A DNA stretch of 64,000 nt from Clostridium sp. LS (GCF_002760435.1 NZ_AUUU01000101.1:42410-106409); one strand, 5' to 3'. Counted from the stretch's first letter, positions 1 to 10,605 are shown. Program-made: numbers and translations. Notes: generated by a model from the letters alone, not told the origin.

Positions 1-1
1 A

Positions 2-1744
2 ATGAATAAGATTAAAAAATATTATATTATATTTCCTATAATTACTGCGATACTGTCACTTATTGTAATGATAGTAACATCTTTAAATACAAATGTAATT
101 AGCAAAAGTTATTCTAACTTTAATGATGATTTAAACGCTAACAGTATTTCTACTGTTATAGTTGATACTTCACCTAAAATGACTATAATTTTAAACAACG
201 GTAGTAAATATTCTACAGACAATCCACATACAGATACTTTAAGAGAAAAATTATTACTAAAAGGAATAGAGGTTAAGGACGAAACCACTCCCCCTCTAAC
301 AAAATCTATTCCTTCAGGAGTTTTAGGTATATCACTTTTTACAATAATGGCTATGCTTATTTATAAAGCAAAAGGTGGTACTTCTTCAGTAACATCTATG
401 GACATGCAAGACTTTAGCAAAAATAAAAAAGCTGCTTTAAACTTTGATGCTGTGGCAGGCAACGAAGAAGCCAAAGAAAGCTTAATGGATATTGTCGATT
501 TTCTAAAAAATCCTGAAAAATATCAAAAATATGGTGCAAGAATGCCTAAAGGGGTTATTCTTTATGGGGACCCTGGTACAGGTAAAACACTGCTTGCAAA
601 AGCAGTAGCCGGTGAAGCTGGCGTTCCGTTTTATGCTCTTAGCGGTTCAGACTTCGTACAAGTTTATGTTGGAGTTGGTGCGGCCAGAGTAAGAAACTTA
701 TTTAAAAAAGCGAAATCTCATGGAAAAGCCGTAATATTCATAGATGAGATAGATGCTATAGGTAAGGCAAGAGGTAATGGTAAGAACGGATCTAGTAACG
801 ATGAAAAAGATCAAACTTTAAATGCTCTTTTAACTGAAATGTCAGGTTTCGGTCAAGAAGAAGGTATAGTAGTAATTGCCGCTACTAACAGATTAGACAT
901 GCTTGATAAAGCTCTTTTAAGACCAGGTAGATTTGACAGGCATATAGAAGTATCTTTACCAGATGTAAATGCTAGAGAAAAGATTTTATCTTTGCATTTA
1001 AAAAATAAACCACATGAAAATATTGATATAAAAGATGTTGCTAAAAAGACTGTATACTTCTCTGGGGCGAAATTGGAAAGTTTGATAAATGAAAGCGCTA
1101 TTTTAGCTGCTAAGGATAATAGTGATTTTATTACACCATCTCATATTGAAGAAGCTTACTCAATAACTTTAGCTGGACATGAGAAGAAAGAAAGAAGTTA
1201 TCTTAAGGATGAAGACAAGCTTCTTACTTCATATCATGAAGCAGGACATGGTCTAGTAGGAATGCTGCTTCTTCCGCAGGACAAGGTGTCTAAAATAACC
1301 ATTATTCCAACAACTAAGGGTGCTGGCGGATATACATTGACTATCCCAGAAGATACTAGTTACCATAGAATTGATTATCTAAGAAACAAAATCAAAGTTT
1401 CCCTTGGTGGTCGAGCAGCAGAAGAAATTATATTTGGAAAAGATAAAATTTCTACTGGAGCACATGGTGACATATCTCAAACTACAGATATTGCATTAAA
1501 GATGGTTACCGAATATGGTATGGGCGAAACTCTAGGGCTTATAAAGCTTTCAAGTGTTGGCTCTCTATATAGCAGCTATGGAAATCCTGTTATCGAAGAA
1601 TGTAAAAATCTTGTTAATGAACTATATGAAGAAACTCTACAACTCTTAAGAGAGAATAGAGCTTACCTTGATAAAATAGCTATAGAACTATTAGAAAAAG
1701 AAACTCTATATGAAGATGAACTCAAGAAATTAGCTGTTATTTAG
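2..1744 (+). CDS. ftsH: FtsH-family ATP-dependent zinc metalloprotease
   Basis: Membrane-anchored AAA+ protease that extracts and degrades membrane and short-lived cytosolic proteins as a hexamer. The layout is standard: a membrane segment at about residues 8-27, an outside domain of about 75 residues, a second membrane segment at about 104-122, then the AAA+ module. Walker A GDPGTGKT is near residue 189, Walker B FIDEID near 243, and the zinc site HEAGH at 412-416. The pore loop reads VYVGVG. At 580 residues it is shorter than many FtsH proteins because the tail after the protease domain is short, so it may be a paralogue rather than the housekeeping copy. The start lies one base inside the window, so its ribosome binding site cannot be seen. 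A strong terminator follows. Confidence 0.9.
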   Translation: MNKIKKYYIIFPIITAILSLIVMIVTSLNTNVISKSYSNFNDDLNANSISTVIVDTSPKMTIILNNGSKYSTDNPHTDTLREKLLLKGIEVKDETTPPLTKSIPSGVLGISLFTIMAMLIYKAKGGTSSVTSMDMQDFSKNKKAALNFDAVAGNEEAKESLMDIVDFLKNPEKYQKYGARMPKGVILYGDPGTGKTLLAKAVAGEAGVPFYALSGSDFVQVYVGVGAARVRNLFKKAKSHGKAVIFIDEIDAIGKARGNGKNGSSNDEKDQTLNALLTEMSGFGQEEGIVVIAATNRLDMLDKALLRPGRFDRHIEVSLPDVNAREKILSLHLKNKPHENIDIKDVAKKTVYFSGAKLESLINESAILAAKDNSDFITPSHIEEAYSITLAGHEKKERSYLKDEDKLLTSYHEAGHGLVGMLLLPQDKVSKITIIPTTKGAGGYTLTIPEDTSYHRIDYLRNKIKVSLGGRAAEEIIFGKDKISTGAHGDISQTTDIALKMVTEYGMGETLGLIKLSSVGSLYSSYGNPVIEECKNLVNELYEETLQLLRENRAYLDKIAIELLEKETLYEDELKKLAVI

Positions 1745-1760
1745 AATATTACTAATAAAA

Positions 1761-1808
1761 TTAGGTACATGTGTCTATAAAAATTTCACACATGTATCTA
1801 ATTTTTTT
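1761..1808 (+). terminator. Rho-independent terminator after the FtsH-like gene
   Basis: A 14-bp stem (left arm 1761-1774, right arm 1788-1801, one G-T pair) is followed by seven T. It lies between convergent genes. Confidence 0.85.
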
Positions 1809-1836
1809 ATTTAATTGCACCTAATATTCTACAATA

Positions 1837-2313
1837 TTAGTATTGCATGCTCCCTTGGCTTTGTTGCCATTGTTGGCCTGATTGAGATTGTTGTCCTTGT
1901 TGCCATGATTGAGACTGTTGACCCATTTGACTTAATTGGCTTTGCACTTGGTCAATAAGCTGATGGGTTTGAGAAAGTTCTTGAGTCGCTTGCATTTGTT
2001 GATTAGCATCGTTTAATGCCTTTATAGCTTGTTGAATAGATGATTGTAATTGTTGTTCTAATTGTTGTTGTTGTTGTTGTGCACGACTTCTAAGTCCTTG
2101 TATTTCTTGTACAAATTGACCTGATATTTGATTATTGTTTTGTGAGTTACCTTGAGATTGCATATTACCTCCACTGCTTTGTAAACTTTTATTTAAAGTT
2201 GATTTAATGTCGTTTATTACCTCTACTAGAGAATCTTGTTTATCTCTAACAGCACTTAACTCCCTAGCAAATTCTGTATCAACCTTTTTCATGTAATTAC
2301 TTTTTTGATCCAT
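1837..2313 (-). CDS. Gln-rich coiled-coil hypothetical protein
   Basis: A 158-residue protein I cannot assign to a named family. Residues 1-45 are charged and helical. The rest is dominated by Gln, Ser and Asn, with a run of five Gln near residue 80 and Gln/Gly/Ser/Trp repeats at the end. There is no signal peptide, membrane segment or Cys. A strong ribosome binding site (GGAGGAG) precedes the ATG, so it is probably a real gene. Helical Gln-rich proteins of this size occur among clostridial spore-associated proteins, but nothing here proves that role. Confidence 0.75.
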   Translation of the reverse strand: MDQKSNYMKKVDTEFARELSAVRDKQDSLVEVINDIKSTLNKSLQSSGGNMQSQGNSQNNNQISGQFVQEIQGLRSRAQQQQQQLEQQLQSSIQQAIKALNDANQQMQATQELSQTHQLIDQVQSQLSQMGQQSQSWQQGQQSQSGQQWQQSQGSMQY

Positions 2314-2472
2314 AATTATCTCCTCCTTATATTAACTAATAATTAATCACAAAAATATATTACCCTCACTAATCCACGTCTATACCTTATTAATTAAGGT
2401 AAATAATCCAATGTTTTAAAACCTCAAGTTCTGCAAATATCAATATGCATAATGCCAATTATTTATTATAAA

Positions 2473-2519
2473 TAAAAAAAACGGAATTATTTTTTAGTAA
2501 CTTACCAAAAAATAATTCC
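2473..2519 (-). terminator. Terminator of the FIST-GGDEF-EAL gene
   Basis: Read on the minus strand, a stem with arms 2506-2519 and 2483-2496 is followed by G and then eight T. It lies just downstream of the stop at 2538. Confidence 0.85.
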
Positions 2520-2537
2520 TACAATTCCTTTTAGAGT

Positions 2538-5006
2538 CTATTTTATATGCTCCTTAGGTTCAGAGAAATAATATCCTTGCGAATAATCTATATTCATATC
2601 TTTAATTTTATTATAAATTTCCTCTTCAGATACAAATTCAGCAATAGTCTCTATTCCTAATTCTTTTGCAAAAGTAACTATGGTTTTTGTAACTATCTCT
2701 GCTGATTTATCTTTATGTACATTTCTAATTATCGAACCATCAATTTTTATATAATCTACATTTAACTTCATAAGATAGCTGAAATTTGAATACCCAGTTC
2801 CAAAATCATCAATAGCAATTTTAGAGCCATATTTTTTTATTTCTTTTATAAATTCTGTAACTTCATTAAAGTTTTCGATACCTTCTGATTCAACAATTTC
2901 AAATACAACTTTCTTAGGATTTGCAGCACTTTCCAATTTTTGAATTATTAACGATCTAATTTCACGATTTACTATATCTTGAAGAAGAAGATTTATAGAT
3001 ATTTCATAATCTGTTTTATTTAAGGCTTCAAAAACCTTCTTTAACATTATTATTGTTAGCTCTTTATACAATCCAGCCCTTTTTGCAATGTCCAAGAAAA
3101 AGTACGGTGGTATAATTTCTCCATTCTCATCAATCATTCTTATTAAAGCTTCACATTTCTCAATTGTTCCTAATCGGTTATTAACTATAGGTTGAAAGAA
3201 GGGCACAATTCTGTTTTCTGCTATAGCATCTCTTATCTTTTTAGTCCATATTATATTTTCTTTGATCCCCTCATATATTTTTAAGTTTTCCTTATATATT
3301 TGGAACAATTCTCCATTCTTCTTAGCATATTTCAATGCCATTTCAGCCTTTTCAAATAGTGGTTCTTGCTCAAATGTCACTCCCACTGTTACAGTTATAT
3401 AAATTTTGCCTTCTTCATAGTAAAAACACTCATTATTTATTATATTTTGCAGTAAACTTATTCTATATACAAATTCTTCTTTAGGTATATCATTATCTAC
3501 TATAGCAAATATATCTGAATTTATTCTATATGGCTGGAGTTTGTTTTGTCTACAATAGAAATAAATCATTTTAGAAACATCAATCAGAACTTTATCACCT
3601 ATAGCATTTCCATAAAAATCATTTATATCATTAAATGAATTGATATCGATAATTGCAAGCTTATTATAAAATCCTTCATATAAATCTTTAATTAACTTGT
3701 TTCTATTCCCCAAATTAGTTAATTTATCTATATAATATTGTTTTTCTAATTCTTCTGTTTTTTCTTTAATTTTTTCCTCAAGCTTTAAATTTAATTGATT
3801 TATTTCCTCTCCAGTATTTTTTATAAGATTATATAGTGCTGAATCTTCCTCAGTATAATAGGAATATTTAGAATTAAATTCTTCATTGATTTTAATTCTT
3901 GCATTAACATCTTCCGAAAGCATTAATATTGTCATTGTCTCCGTATAAAATATATTTGCATTATTGACATATTTGAATTCACCGAAAGTATAAAATCCAC
4001 TTACTGATACATACTCATTAACAGGTATTATTTCTTTAGCTTTCATTTTTTTAAATATATTTTTTCTTGAATCACAAGAATATATAAATAAGCTCTCTCC
4101 CGGATATTTCATAATCTTATAATACATTTCTTTTGTACCTTGTAGAATTTCCCTCAAATCACAAAATCCGATTCTTATTTTCTCTTTACAGTTTAACCTT
4201 GAAGACATAAGTATTTCATGATCATTTACAAATTTTGATATACGTGTACTAAAATATCTTTTATTTCGTCTTACCAATAAAGGAAATTTATCTCCCAAGC
4301 GTAAAATTTGTTCGTTATTGCTTGTACCTAAGTATTTGCTATAGAATTCTTTTGCTGTTATATCGCCTATTTTTTTAATAACGCTGCCTTCAACCTCTGT
4401 AACTTCATATTCCTTACCTACTGGTATACAATTAAAGCTGCTTCCATTGCTTGCATATAAATTCTTTCCCGATAAAGCAACTGCAACCACTGTATCTTTT
4501 TTTACACCATTTTCTGTAAAAATATATGTTTCATCTTCAGAATCGTTCTTGCCAGCAATTCCTCCTGCTACTAAAACACTGTTATTTATGAAATTTATTC
4601 CATCTAAAAATTCCTCTCCATCAATGCTTATATCGCCAAAAGAAATAACAGCTTTAGTATCTGGATAAATCAACTTACGAGCCACTTCTTTGCCTTTTTG
4701 AAAGTCTGATAATTTTTTTTCAATTATAATGGTTTTAATTATAGCTTTCTCAAAAACACTTATAGAAACTATGCATTCCTTCTCTAAAATATCGCCATTT
4801 AAAATTTCACCTGAAGATGTAGCACCTATTATTTTACATTGTGGTATTAATATCTTAAAGTTCTCTATTATTTCTTCTATGAATGCTTTCTTTCCTATAC
4901 CTGAAAATACTTGTACCAAAATACTATTATATTTTATTATGTCAGTATTATTTAAATACTGTTTTAACGTCTCAAAGTCCCTATATTTAATATTATAGGT
5001 TTTCAT
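2538..5006 (-). CDS. FIST sensor, degenerate GGDEF and EAL domain protein (probable c-di-GMP phosphodiesterase)
   Basis: An 822-residue cytoplasmic signalling protein. The N-terminal FIST domain is at about residues 25-190 and FIST_C at about 200-370; FIST domains are thought to sense small ligands such as amino acids. A short coiled coil leads into a GGDEF domain whose signature position reads NSDIF, so it should not make c-di-GMP. The C-terminal EAL domain (about 590-822) keeps EALIR, the Asn in SINLL, FEIVES, DDFGTGYS, YIKID, AEFV and QGYYF, so phosphodiesterase activity is likely. No membrane segment is visible. The ATG has an AGGTG ribosome binding site and the gene appears monocistronic. 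Confidence 0.88.
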   Translation of the reverse strand: MKTYNIKYRDFETLKQYLNNTDIIKYNSILVQVFSGIGKKAFIEEIIENFKILIPQCKIIGATSSGEILNGDILEKECIVSISVFEKAIIKTIIIEKKLSDFQKGKEVARKLIYPDTKAVISFGDISIDGEEFLDGINFINNSVLVAGGIAGKNDSEDETYIFTENGVKKDTVVAVALSGKNLYASNGSSFNCIPVGKEYEVTEVEGSVIKKIGDITAKEFYSKYLGTSNNEQILRLGDKFPLLVRRNKRYFSTRISKFVNDHEILMSSRLNCKEKIRIGFCDLREILQGTKEMYYKIMKYPGESLFIYSCDSRKNIFKKMKAKEIIPVNEYVSVSGFYTFGEFKYVNNANIFYTETMTILMLSEDVNARIKINEEFNSKYSYYTEEDSALYNLIKNTGEEINQLNLKLEEKIKEKTEELEKQYYIDKLTNLGNRNKLIKDLYEGFYNKLAIIDINSFNDINDFYGNAIGDKVLIDVSKMIYFYCRQNKLQPYRINSDIFAIVDNDIPKEEFVYRISLLQNIINNECFYYEEGKIYITVTVGVTFEQEPLFEKAEMALKYAKKNGELFQIYKENLKIYEGIKENIIWTKKIRDAIAENRIVPFFQPIVNNRLGTIEKCEALIRMIDENGEIIPPYFFLDIAKRAGLYKELTIIMLKKVFEALNKTDYEISINLLLQDIVNREIRSLIIQKLESAANPKKVVFEIVESEGIENFNEVTEFIKEIKKYGSKIAIDDFGTGYSNFSYLMKLNVDYIKIDGSIIRNVHKDKSAEIVTKTIVTFAKELGIETIAEFVSEEEIYNKIKDMNIDYSQGYYFSEPKEHIK

Positions 5007-5283
5007 AGTTCACCTCAATAATCTCGATTTAAATTTTCATACATTTATAATCAATTATACCATTTATTGAAGCAATAATCATTATTTTTCTACATATTTA
5101 AGCATAATTTTCACCAAAAATAACTTTACAAGGTAAATTTCAAAAAAAACACACAAATGTAAACGTAATTTTAAATTATCTTTTATCCTTTTTTATACAG
5201 TTGCATGATTTTCTTTATCTTTTAGTTAATATTTTCATTATAAAATTAACTTCTAATCTAAATGATATCTTACGTAACCTGCT

Positions 5284-7851
5284 TTAATCTAAAAGTACCT
5301 TCCTTCCTTCATTAACCGCCTCCACCCTATTCTTAGCTCCAAGCTTAGAATAGATATTTAAAATATGAGTTTTTACTGTTGAAATAGATATAAAAAGCTT
5401 CTCACCAATTTCCTTATTACTTAATCCATCTATTAAAGCCTTAAGAACTTCTAATTCTCTGGAACTTAATACTTCTTTTTCATCCTTAACACCTATTAAT
5501 TCACACAATCTTTTTATAAACTCTCTATTATCCCTGTCATTGAGTAATTGTGCTTCAAACTTTTTTATTATTTCTTTAAGATATTTTCTATTTATATAAT
5601 AAGGAAATAATAATTCTTCATCTTTAGAATAAAAAACTACTTCCTTTAAAATATTTACACATTCTCTTGTATTATTAGCATTAACCTTATTTAATAATAT
5701 CACTTTCCACAATAAAGAATATACTAAGGAATATCCTACTCCATTCTTTCTACATACAAATGCTACTTTATTAAAAGTTTGCAAGCTCTCTTCATATTGT
5801 CCCAAATGAAAAAGAATAATTCCGTAAGTTAGCCCGATATTATCTGAATAAGTTGAATTCTTGTACCTCTTTTCATAAATATGAATAAATTCATCATACT
5901 CTTCCTTTTTTACCCTATTTTCATTGGATAGTAATCTAATTTTTAATGCAAGTATTTGATTATAAGCATAGCTTTCTTTATCTTCAATCTGTATATTATT
6001 TAACAATCGTTCACATTCATCGATATCACCCTGAATATATTTTACTTCGGCTAAATTATAATCAATGCCTACTTTTAAGCTGCTAAATGCAGCTTTCCCA
6101 TCAAAATCCTTAAGCATACCTTGAGCTTCTATTAATAGTTCTTCTGCTTCCTTGTGCATAAGTTTCTTAATATAAACCCCAGGCAATCCAACAGTCCTAA
6201 AAATAGTAAAGCAAGATTTATAATTTTTATTATTCATTCTTTCAATTAACTTTTTATAACCATCTAAGCTTTCATTTAGCTTACCCATACACTCTAATAT
6301 AGATACTTTATTATATTCATATAATAAATCTACATAACTGTTATTCAGCTCAATATTAGATTCTTTGATTAACTCCATCATTTCCAGTGCCTTTGAAGCT
6401 TCTCCTACAAATCCCAATGTCCATGATGCTAAGATGTAATATATTGTTTTAGTAAATATATTTAAATTGTTATCAATTACCTTTGGCAGCTCAAAATAAC
6501 AATCATCTACGCACGAATTATTTAATATTAAAGCAAATAATTTTATTGCGCTTTTTAATACATTATTGCTCGCATTATCTCCAATTGAATTAACTATTAG
6601 ATTGCATCTTTCATAATCTAAACTTAGGTAATTATAAAATATAGAAATAAAAATTAAATCTATACTTTTACTATAGTACTCCAATGGAAATTCATTTAAA
6701 ATTTTTGTACTTACAATATTATGCGCATTCTTTTCTATTATCTTTAGAGCATCATCATATTTACTGTAATTTATTAAAATACTGATTGCTTCATCATAAT
6801 TACTGTCACTTATTAAAAAAGCATTCAATTTCTCAATAATTTGATTTTTAATAACATCATCATATTTATCAAAGAGTTTCATTAAATATTGTTTTAAAAT
6901 ATTATGATATCTAAAGATCTTTTTTTCTTCATCAATTGTAATAATCAGCATATTTTTAGCAATTAGATTTCCAATTATTTCAAAGCCATCTTTATTGCTT
7001 ATTTCCTTGTAAATGCTTGGATTCACATAACTTAAAGGTGAAGTTTTAACTAAAAAGTCTATCTCATCTTTACTTAAACTATTTATAACTTCATTATGCA
7101 TATAATCTATAAATAGTTTATTATCTTTAGGAATATTTTTTATATTTTTGTTATTACCTATAGTCGTTAACAAAAGTTTTATTGCACCTATCCATCCTTC
7201 AGTTATTAAATATATATCATTTATTACCTGTCCATCGATTTCCACATTAGAAATATTTTTGATAAATTCCTCTGTTTCTTTTAATGTAAGATTAAAATCA
7301 TTAGAATTTATATCTACTATACCACCCTTCATAAGGATATTTCCTAAATAAATCTTAATGTCATATCTAGAAATTAAAATAAAATGCACGTTATCTGATG
7401 AATTAGATATAAAGTAATCAATAGTTTCCATAAGAAATTTATCTTCTAAATAATGAAAATCATCTAACACTATGAATAATTCTTTTTCACTTATAAGTTC
7501 ATTAATTAAAGATAATATTAATTCAAAAATATCTTCTCTCTTTACCAATGGATTTATCATATCAATATAAAAATTTAAATCTTCAATATTATTTTTTAAT
7601 CCATGCAAAATATAAGTCCAAAAATAAGATAAATCATCACTGTTTTCATCCAATGAAAACCACATATAATTTTCTTTTTCAGCAATAAAACTTGAAATAA
7701 GAGTACTTTTTCCAACAGCTGCTCCGCCTTTTACCAATGTCAACTTATTCTTTAAAATGCTATTAAGTTTACTTTCTATACTCTGATTTCTACGAAGAAC
7801 ATAGCTCTTATTTTTAGGCCTTATTAATCTTGTATAAAGAATATTTTTCAC
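5284..7851 (-). CDS. MalT-like LuxR-family ATP-binding transcriptional regulator (LAL/STAND)
   Basis: An 855-residue one-component regulator. An N-terminal NTPase has Walker A GGAAVGKST near residue 42 and Walker B LFIVLDDFHYLED near 142. A long helical repeat sensor region follows. The C-terminal LuxR helix-turn-helix (about 785-850) contains SSRELEVLKAL, NKEIGEKL and STVKTHI. The start is GTG with an AAGGGTG ribosome binding site. It lies 67 bp downstream of an ABC-2 transporter operon on the same strand, with its own candidate promoter in the gap. That position suggests it controls the transporter, or is made alongside it. The ligand is unknown. Confidence 0.88.
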   Translation of the reverse strand: MKNILYTRLIRPKNKSYVLRRNQSIESKLNSILKNKLTLVKGGAAVGKSTLISSFIAEKENYMWFSLDENSDDLSYFWTYILHGLKNNIEDLNFYIDMINPLVKREDIFELILSLINELISEKELFIVLDDFHYLEDKFLMETIDYFISNSSDNVHFILISRYDIKIYLGNILMKGGIVDINSNDFNLTLKETEEFIKNISNVEIDGQVINDIYLITEGWIGAIKLLLTTIGNNKNIKNIPKDNKLFIDYMHNEVINSLSKDEIDFLVKTSPLSYVNPSIYKEISNKDGFEIIGNLIAKNMLIITIDEEKKIFRYHNILKQYLMKLFDKYDDVIKNQIIEKLNAFLISDSNYDEAISILINYSKYDDALKIIEKNAHNIVSTKILNEFPLEYYSKSIDLIFISIFYNYLSLDYERCNLIVNSIGDNASNNVLKSAIKLFALILNNSCVDDCYFELPKVIDNNLNIFTKTIYYILASWTLGFVGEASKALEMMELIKESNIELNNSYVDLLYEYNKVSILECMGKLNESLDGYKKLIERMNNKNYKSCFTIFRTVGLPGVYIKKLMHKEAEELLIEAQGMLKDFDGKAAFSSLKVGIDYNLAEVKYIQGDIDECERLLNNIQIEDKESYAYNQILALKIRLLSNENRVKKEEYDEFIHIYEKRYKNSTYSDNIGLTYGIILFHLGQYEESLQTFNKVAFVCRKNGVGYSLVYSLLWKVILLNKVNANNTRECVNILKEVVFYSKDEELLFPYYINRKYLKEIIKKFEAQLLNDRDNREFIKRLCELIGVKDEKEVLSSRELEVLKALIDGLSNKEIGEKLFISISTVKTHILNIYSKLGAKNRVEAVNEGRKVLLD

Positions 7852-7884
7852 TATATCACCCTTATAACTTATTTCTATGTGTAT

Positions 7885-7912
7885 ATTTTACCATAGAATC
7901 CACATATAACAA
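7885..7912 (-). promoter_or_regulatory. Candidate sigma-A promoter of the LuxR/STAND regulator
   Basis: On the minus strand TTGTTA (7907-7912), a 16-bp spacer and TAAAAT (7885-7890) lie about 35 bp before the GTG start. By inspection only. Confidence 0.5.
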
Positions 7913-7918
7913 AATTAT

Positions 7919-8878
7919 CTACATGTAATTATATCTTCTCATTTTATATCTATTAATTAAAAAGGAACAGACTATCATCACTAATGAAACAACAATAACA
8001 CTAATTATATCAACATAATTTATGCCAATGCCATTTTCCAAAGAAATTGTAAAACTTAAAATATGCTTTTGAGGCATAATATTTCCAATTGTATTAATTA
8101 GATTGTTACTTGAGACTGTGAAAAAACTTCCTGCAAGTAAAGTAGTTATAATATTGATCATCGTACCAAGCATACTGGCACTCTCCATCTCCTTTGTGAC
8201 AGACGACATGAATAGCCCAAAAGCTGAAGACAAGAGTGATAAAACTAATATTATAAATGCTAATTCCAAAGTAGTGACCCTTGTATCTAATTTTAGTAAT
8301 TCTTTAGATAAAACTGTTATTAATACTGTTGGAACAAAAATCATAAGAAATACTGAAATAAAATGACTTAATACATATTGTTCATACGATATATTTGAAC
8401 TAATTACCCTCTTTGAAATTCCTTTTTTATCATCAAAGAAAAATCTATAAAGCATTACTCCTAGCAATATTACAAACATAGTTATATATCCAACAATATT
8501 AGAAGCTATTCCTCGTTTTTCTCCGTCTTCAAGAGTAACCTTTTCTCCGTTTGCTATTCTTTCTAGTTTATTTTTAAAATCGTTATCTTTAATAGTATCT
8601 ACAACAGCTCTTCCATCTTCAAAAGATATAACTGCCTCATATTTATTTTTCACTAATTCTGAAATAGGTACTTTAGCTTCAAGCCTAATAACGTTAATTT
8701 CGTTACTATTGAAATTCACATCATAATCTCCTACAACACCAATATTAGCTCTTTCAACAAAACTACTTGAAAAATATATAGCTGCTCCTATAACTATTGG
8801 AGTAATTATTAGTGGCATTATCAAGTAAGTATTATTTATTATCATTCTATATAAAATTCCTTTTACAACATTTATCAT
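7919..8878 (-). CDS. ABC-2 type transporter permease (second permease)
   Basis: A 319-residue membrane protein with ABC-2 permease architecture: one N-terminal membrane segment at about 15-37, an extracytoplasmic domain of about 100 residues, then five membrane segments to the C-terminus. It is the last gene of an ATPase-permease-permease operon and starts 29 bp after the first permease, with ribosome binding site AAGGAGTG. Two-permease ABC-2 exporters of this layout include antibiotic and lipid exporters such as the linearmycin-resistance type. The substrate here is not determined. Confidence 0.82.
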   Translation of the reverse strand: MINVVKGILYRMIINNTYLIMPLIITPIVIGAAIYFSSSFVERANIGVVGDYDVNFNSNEINVIRLEAKVPISELVKNKYEAVISFEDGRAVVDTIKDNDFKNKLERIANGEKVTLEDGEKRGIASNIVGYITMFVILLGVMLYRFFFDDKKGISKRVISSNISYEQYVLSHFISVFLMIFVPTVLITVLSKELLKLDTRVTTLELAFIILVLSLLSSAFGLFMSSVTKEMESASMLGTMINIITTLLAGSFFTVSSNNLINTIGNIMPQKHILSFTISLENGIGINYVDIISVIVVSLVMIVCSFLINRYKMRRYNYM

Positions 8879-8907
8879 CTTTCTTCACTCCTTACTGCTC
8901 AAATGCC

Positions 8908-9651
8908 CTAAATATAATCCTCTGCCTTATAATTCACATGCATAACAATGAGACTAAATACACTTAGCAAAATTAAGCAAAATATTATATTACTATAATT
9001 TTGAAAATTGTTGTCATATATCACATTAAAGGTTAAATCCAATATCCACTTTATAGGCGATAAATTAGCTATACTGCTTACCACTTTTCCTAAGCTGTCC
9101 ACTGGAAAAAACATTCCAGAAAGAAGTGCAAAAATACTGCCAATATTTGAAAGAATCATATTAGTTAACTCCTCAGTCTTTATAATTACGCAAACCGCCC
9201 CACCAATTGTCACTGTAAATAGTAAGAATGTCATAAATAATATGAGAACATATTTAAAATTTCTTCCACCGAAATTAACAATGTTAAAATAATTCATTAT
9301 TAGCATATTAATAGAAAAACTTATTCCCATAAAGAGAAATGAAGATATAATCTTAGACATATAAATTGAAACTTTTGAAATGGGAGCATAGGCTATTCTA
9401 ATGTTCCCTTGTCTTAATTTCTTTTCCATAAAGGTATTTGGTGTTATAGTTATAGATGAAATTATTAAATACATCATCATTGTTACCCCATAATAATCAT
9501 ACGAAGTCACTCCTTCTCCGCCATAAAGGCTAGAAAATACAAAACCAAATACCCCTATTAATAACCACGGATAAACAGTACAAACTGTTACAACAACTGG
9601 AGTTGCCATTAAATTTCTAAAATCTTGTTTAATTAGCTTCAATAAAATCAT
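8908..9651 (-). CDS. ABC-2 type transporter permease (first permease)
   Basis: A 247-residue protein with six predicted membrane segments and no large outside domain, typical of ABC-2 exporter permeases. It starts 12 bp after the ATPase stop with ribosome binding site GAGGTG, so translation is likely coupled. Together with the other permease and the ATPase it should form a heteromeric exporter in the cytoplasmic membrane. Confidence 0.82.
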   Translation of the reverse strand: MILLKLIKQDFRNLMATPVVVTVCTVYPWLLIGVFGFVFSSLYGGEGVTSYDYYGVTMMMYLIISSITITPNTFMEKKLRQGNIRIAYAPISKVSIYMSKIISSFLFMGISFSINMLIMNYFNIVNFGGRNFKYVLILFMTFLLFTVTIGGAVCVIIKTEELTNMILSNIGSIFALLSGMFFPVDSLGKVVSSIANLSPIKWILDLTFNVIYDNNFQNYSNIIFCLILLSVFSLIVMHVNYKAEDYI

Positions 9652-9663
9652 AACTTTTCACCT

Positions 9664-10605
9664 CTAATCCCTTAAATTTTTCCCTGTTAACTTTAAGAAT
9701 ACCATTTCTAAATTTCCTTCTTCGCTTGTTATATGACTTATTTTAATATTTCTATCAATTAAACTAATAATTATCTTATCTAGATTTTCTATTTCTTTAA
9801 TTGATGTAATTCTTAAACAATTATCAAAAAATTCTACTTTTTGAATCCCTTCTATCTCATAAAAGAAATCAAATTCAAAATTGTCTTTAACCATATCTAT
9901 GGATATTTTGTAAATTCTAGTATTCTTATAACTTTCCATAAGCTGCGCTATTGTTCCCTGAGCTATTTTAGTGCCACTATCCATTATTATTATTCTATCT
10001 GCTATTTCCTCAACTTCTTCCATATAGTGAGTTGTATAAATAATAGTTGTTCCTCTGTCTCTTAACTTTCTAATAGATTCTAAAATATGATTTCTTGATT
10101 GAGGATCGATGCCTACAGTTGGTTCATCTAATATTAAAATCTTTGGCTTATGAGCTATAGCGCAAGCAATATTTAGTCTACGCTTCATCCCCCCAGAAAA
10201 AGTCACTGGTTTATCATCTTTTCTATCTTCCAAACCTACCACTGTTAATGCTTCCAACACAGAATTCCTTAGTTCTTTGCCACTCAATCCATATAATGAA
10301 GCAAAAAATTCAACATTTTTATACGCTGATATCTCTTCGAAAATAGCAAGCTCTTGTGGAACTATCCCAAGTTGTGATTTAATCCTCTTTTTATTATCCT
10401 TTATATTTATGCCAAAAAACTTAATCTCTCCATCATCATGTTTTAATATAGTAGAAAGAATGTTTATTGTAGTACTCTTACCAGCACCATTAGGACCTAA
10501 AAAACCAAGTATTTCGCCCTTGTATAAATTAAAACTCAAACCATTAACAGCCCTATTTTCCTTATAATATTTTTTTAAATCTTTTACTTCTAAAATTGTT
10601 TCCAT
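9664..10605 (-). CDS. ABC transporter ATP-binding protein
   Basis: A 313-residue ATPase. It has Walker A GPNGAGKST, Q-loop VPQELAIFEE, signature FSGGMKRRLN, Walker B ILILDEPT and the H-loop TTHYMEE, followed by a DrrA-like C-terminal extension of about 90 residues. An in-frame GTG and ATG lie just upstream (10609-10614), but the ribosome binding site AGAGG overlaps that GTG. The ATG at 10603-10605, eight bases after AGAGG, is therefore the best start. It is the first gene of the exporter operon. A perfect 20-bp palindrome lies upstream. Confidence 0.88.
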   Translation of the reverse strand: METILEVKDLKKYYKENRAVNGLSFNLYKGEILGFLGPNGAGKSTTINILSTILKHDDGEIKFFGINIKDNKKRIKSQLGIVPQELAIFEEISAYKNVEFFASLYGLSGKELRNSVLEALTVVGLEDRKDDKPVTFSGGMKRRLNIACAIAHKPKILILDEPTVGIDPQSRNHILESIRKLRDRGTTIIYTTHYMEEVEEIADRIIIMDSGTKIAQGTIAQLMESYKNTRIYKISIDMVKDNFEFDFFYEIEGIQKVEFFDNCLRITSIKEIENLDKIIISLIDRNIKISHITSEEGNLEMVFLKLTGKNLRD

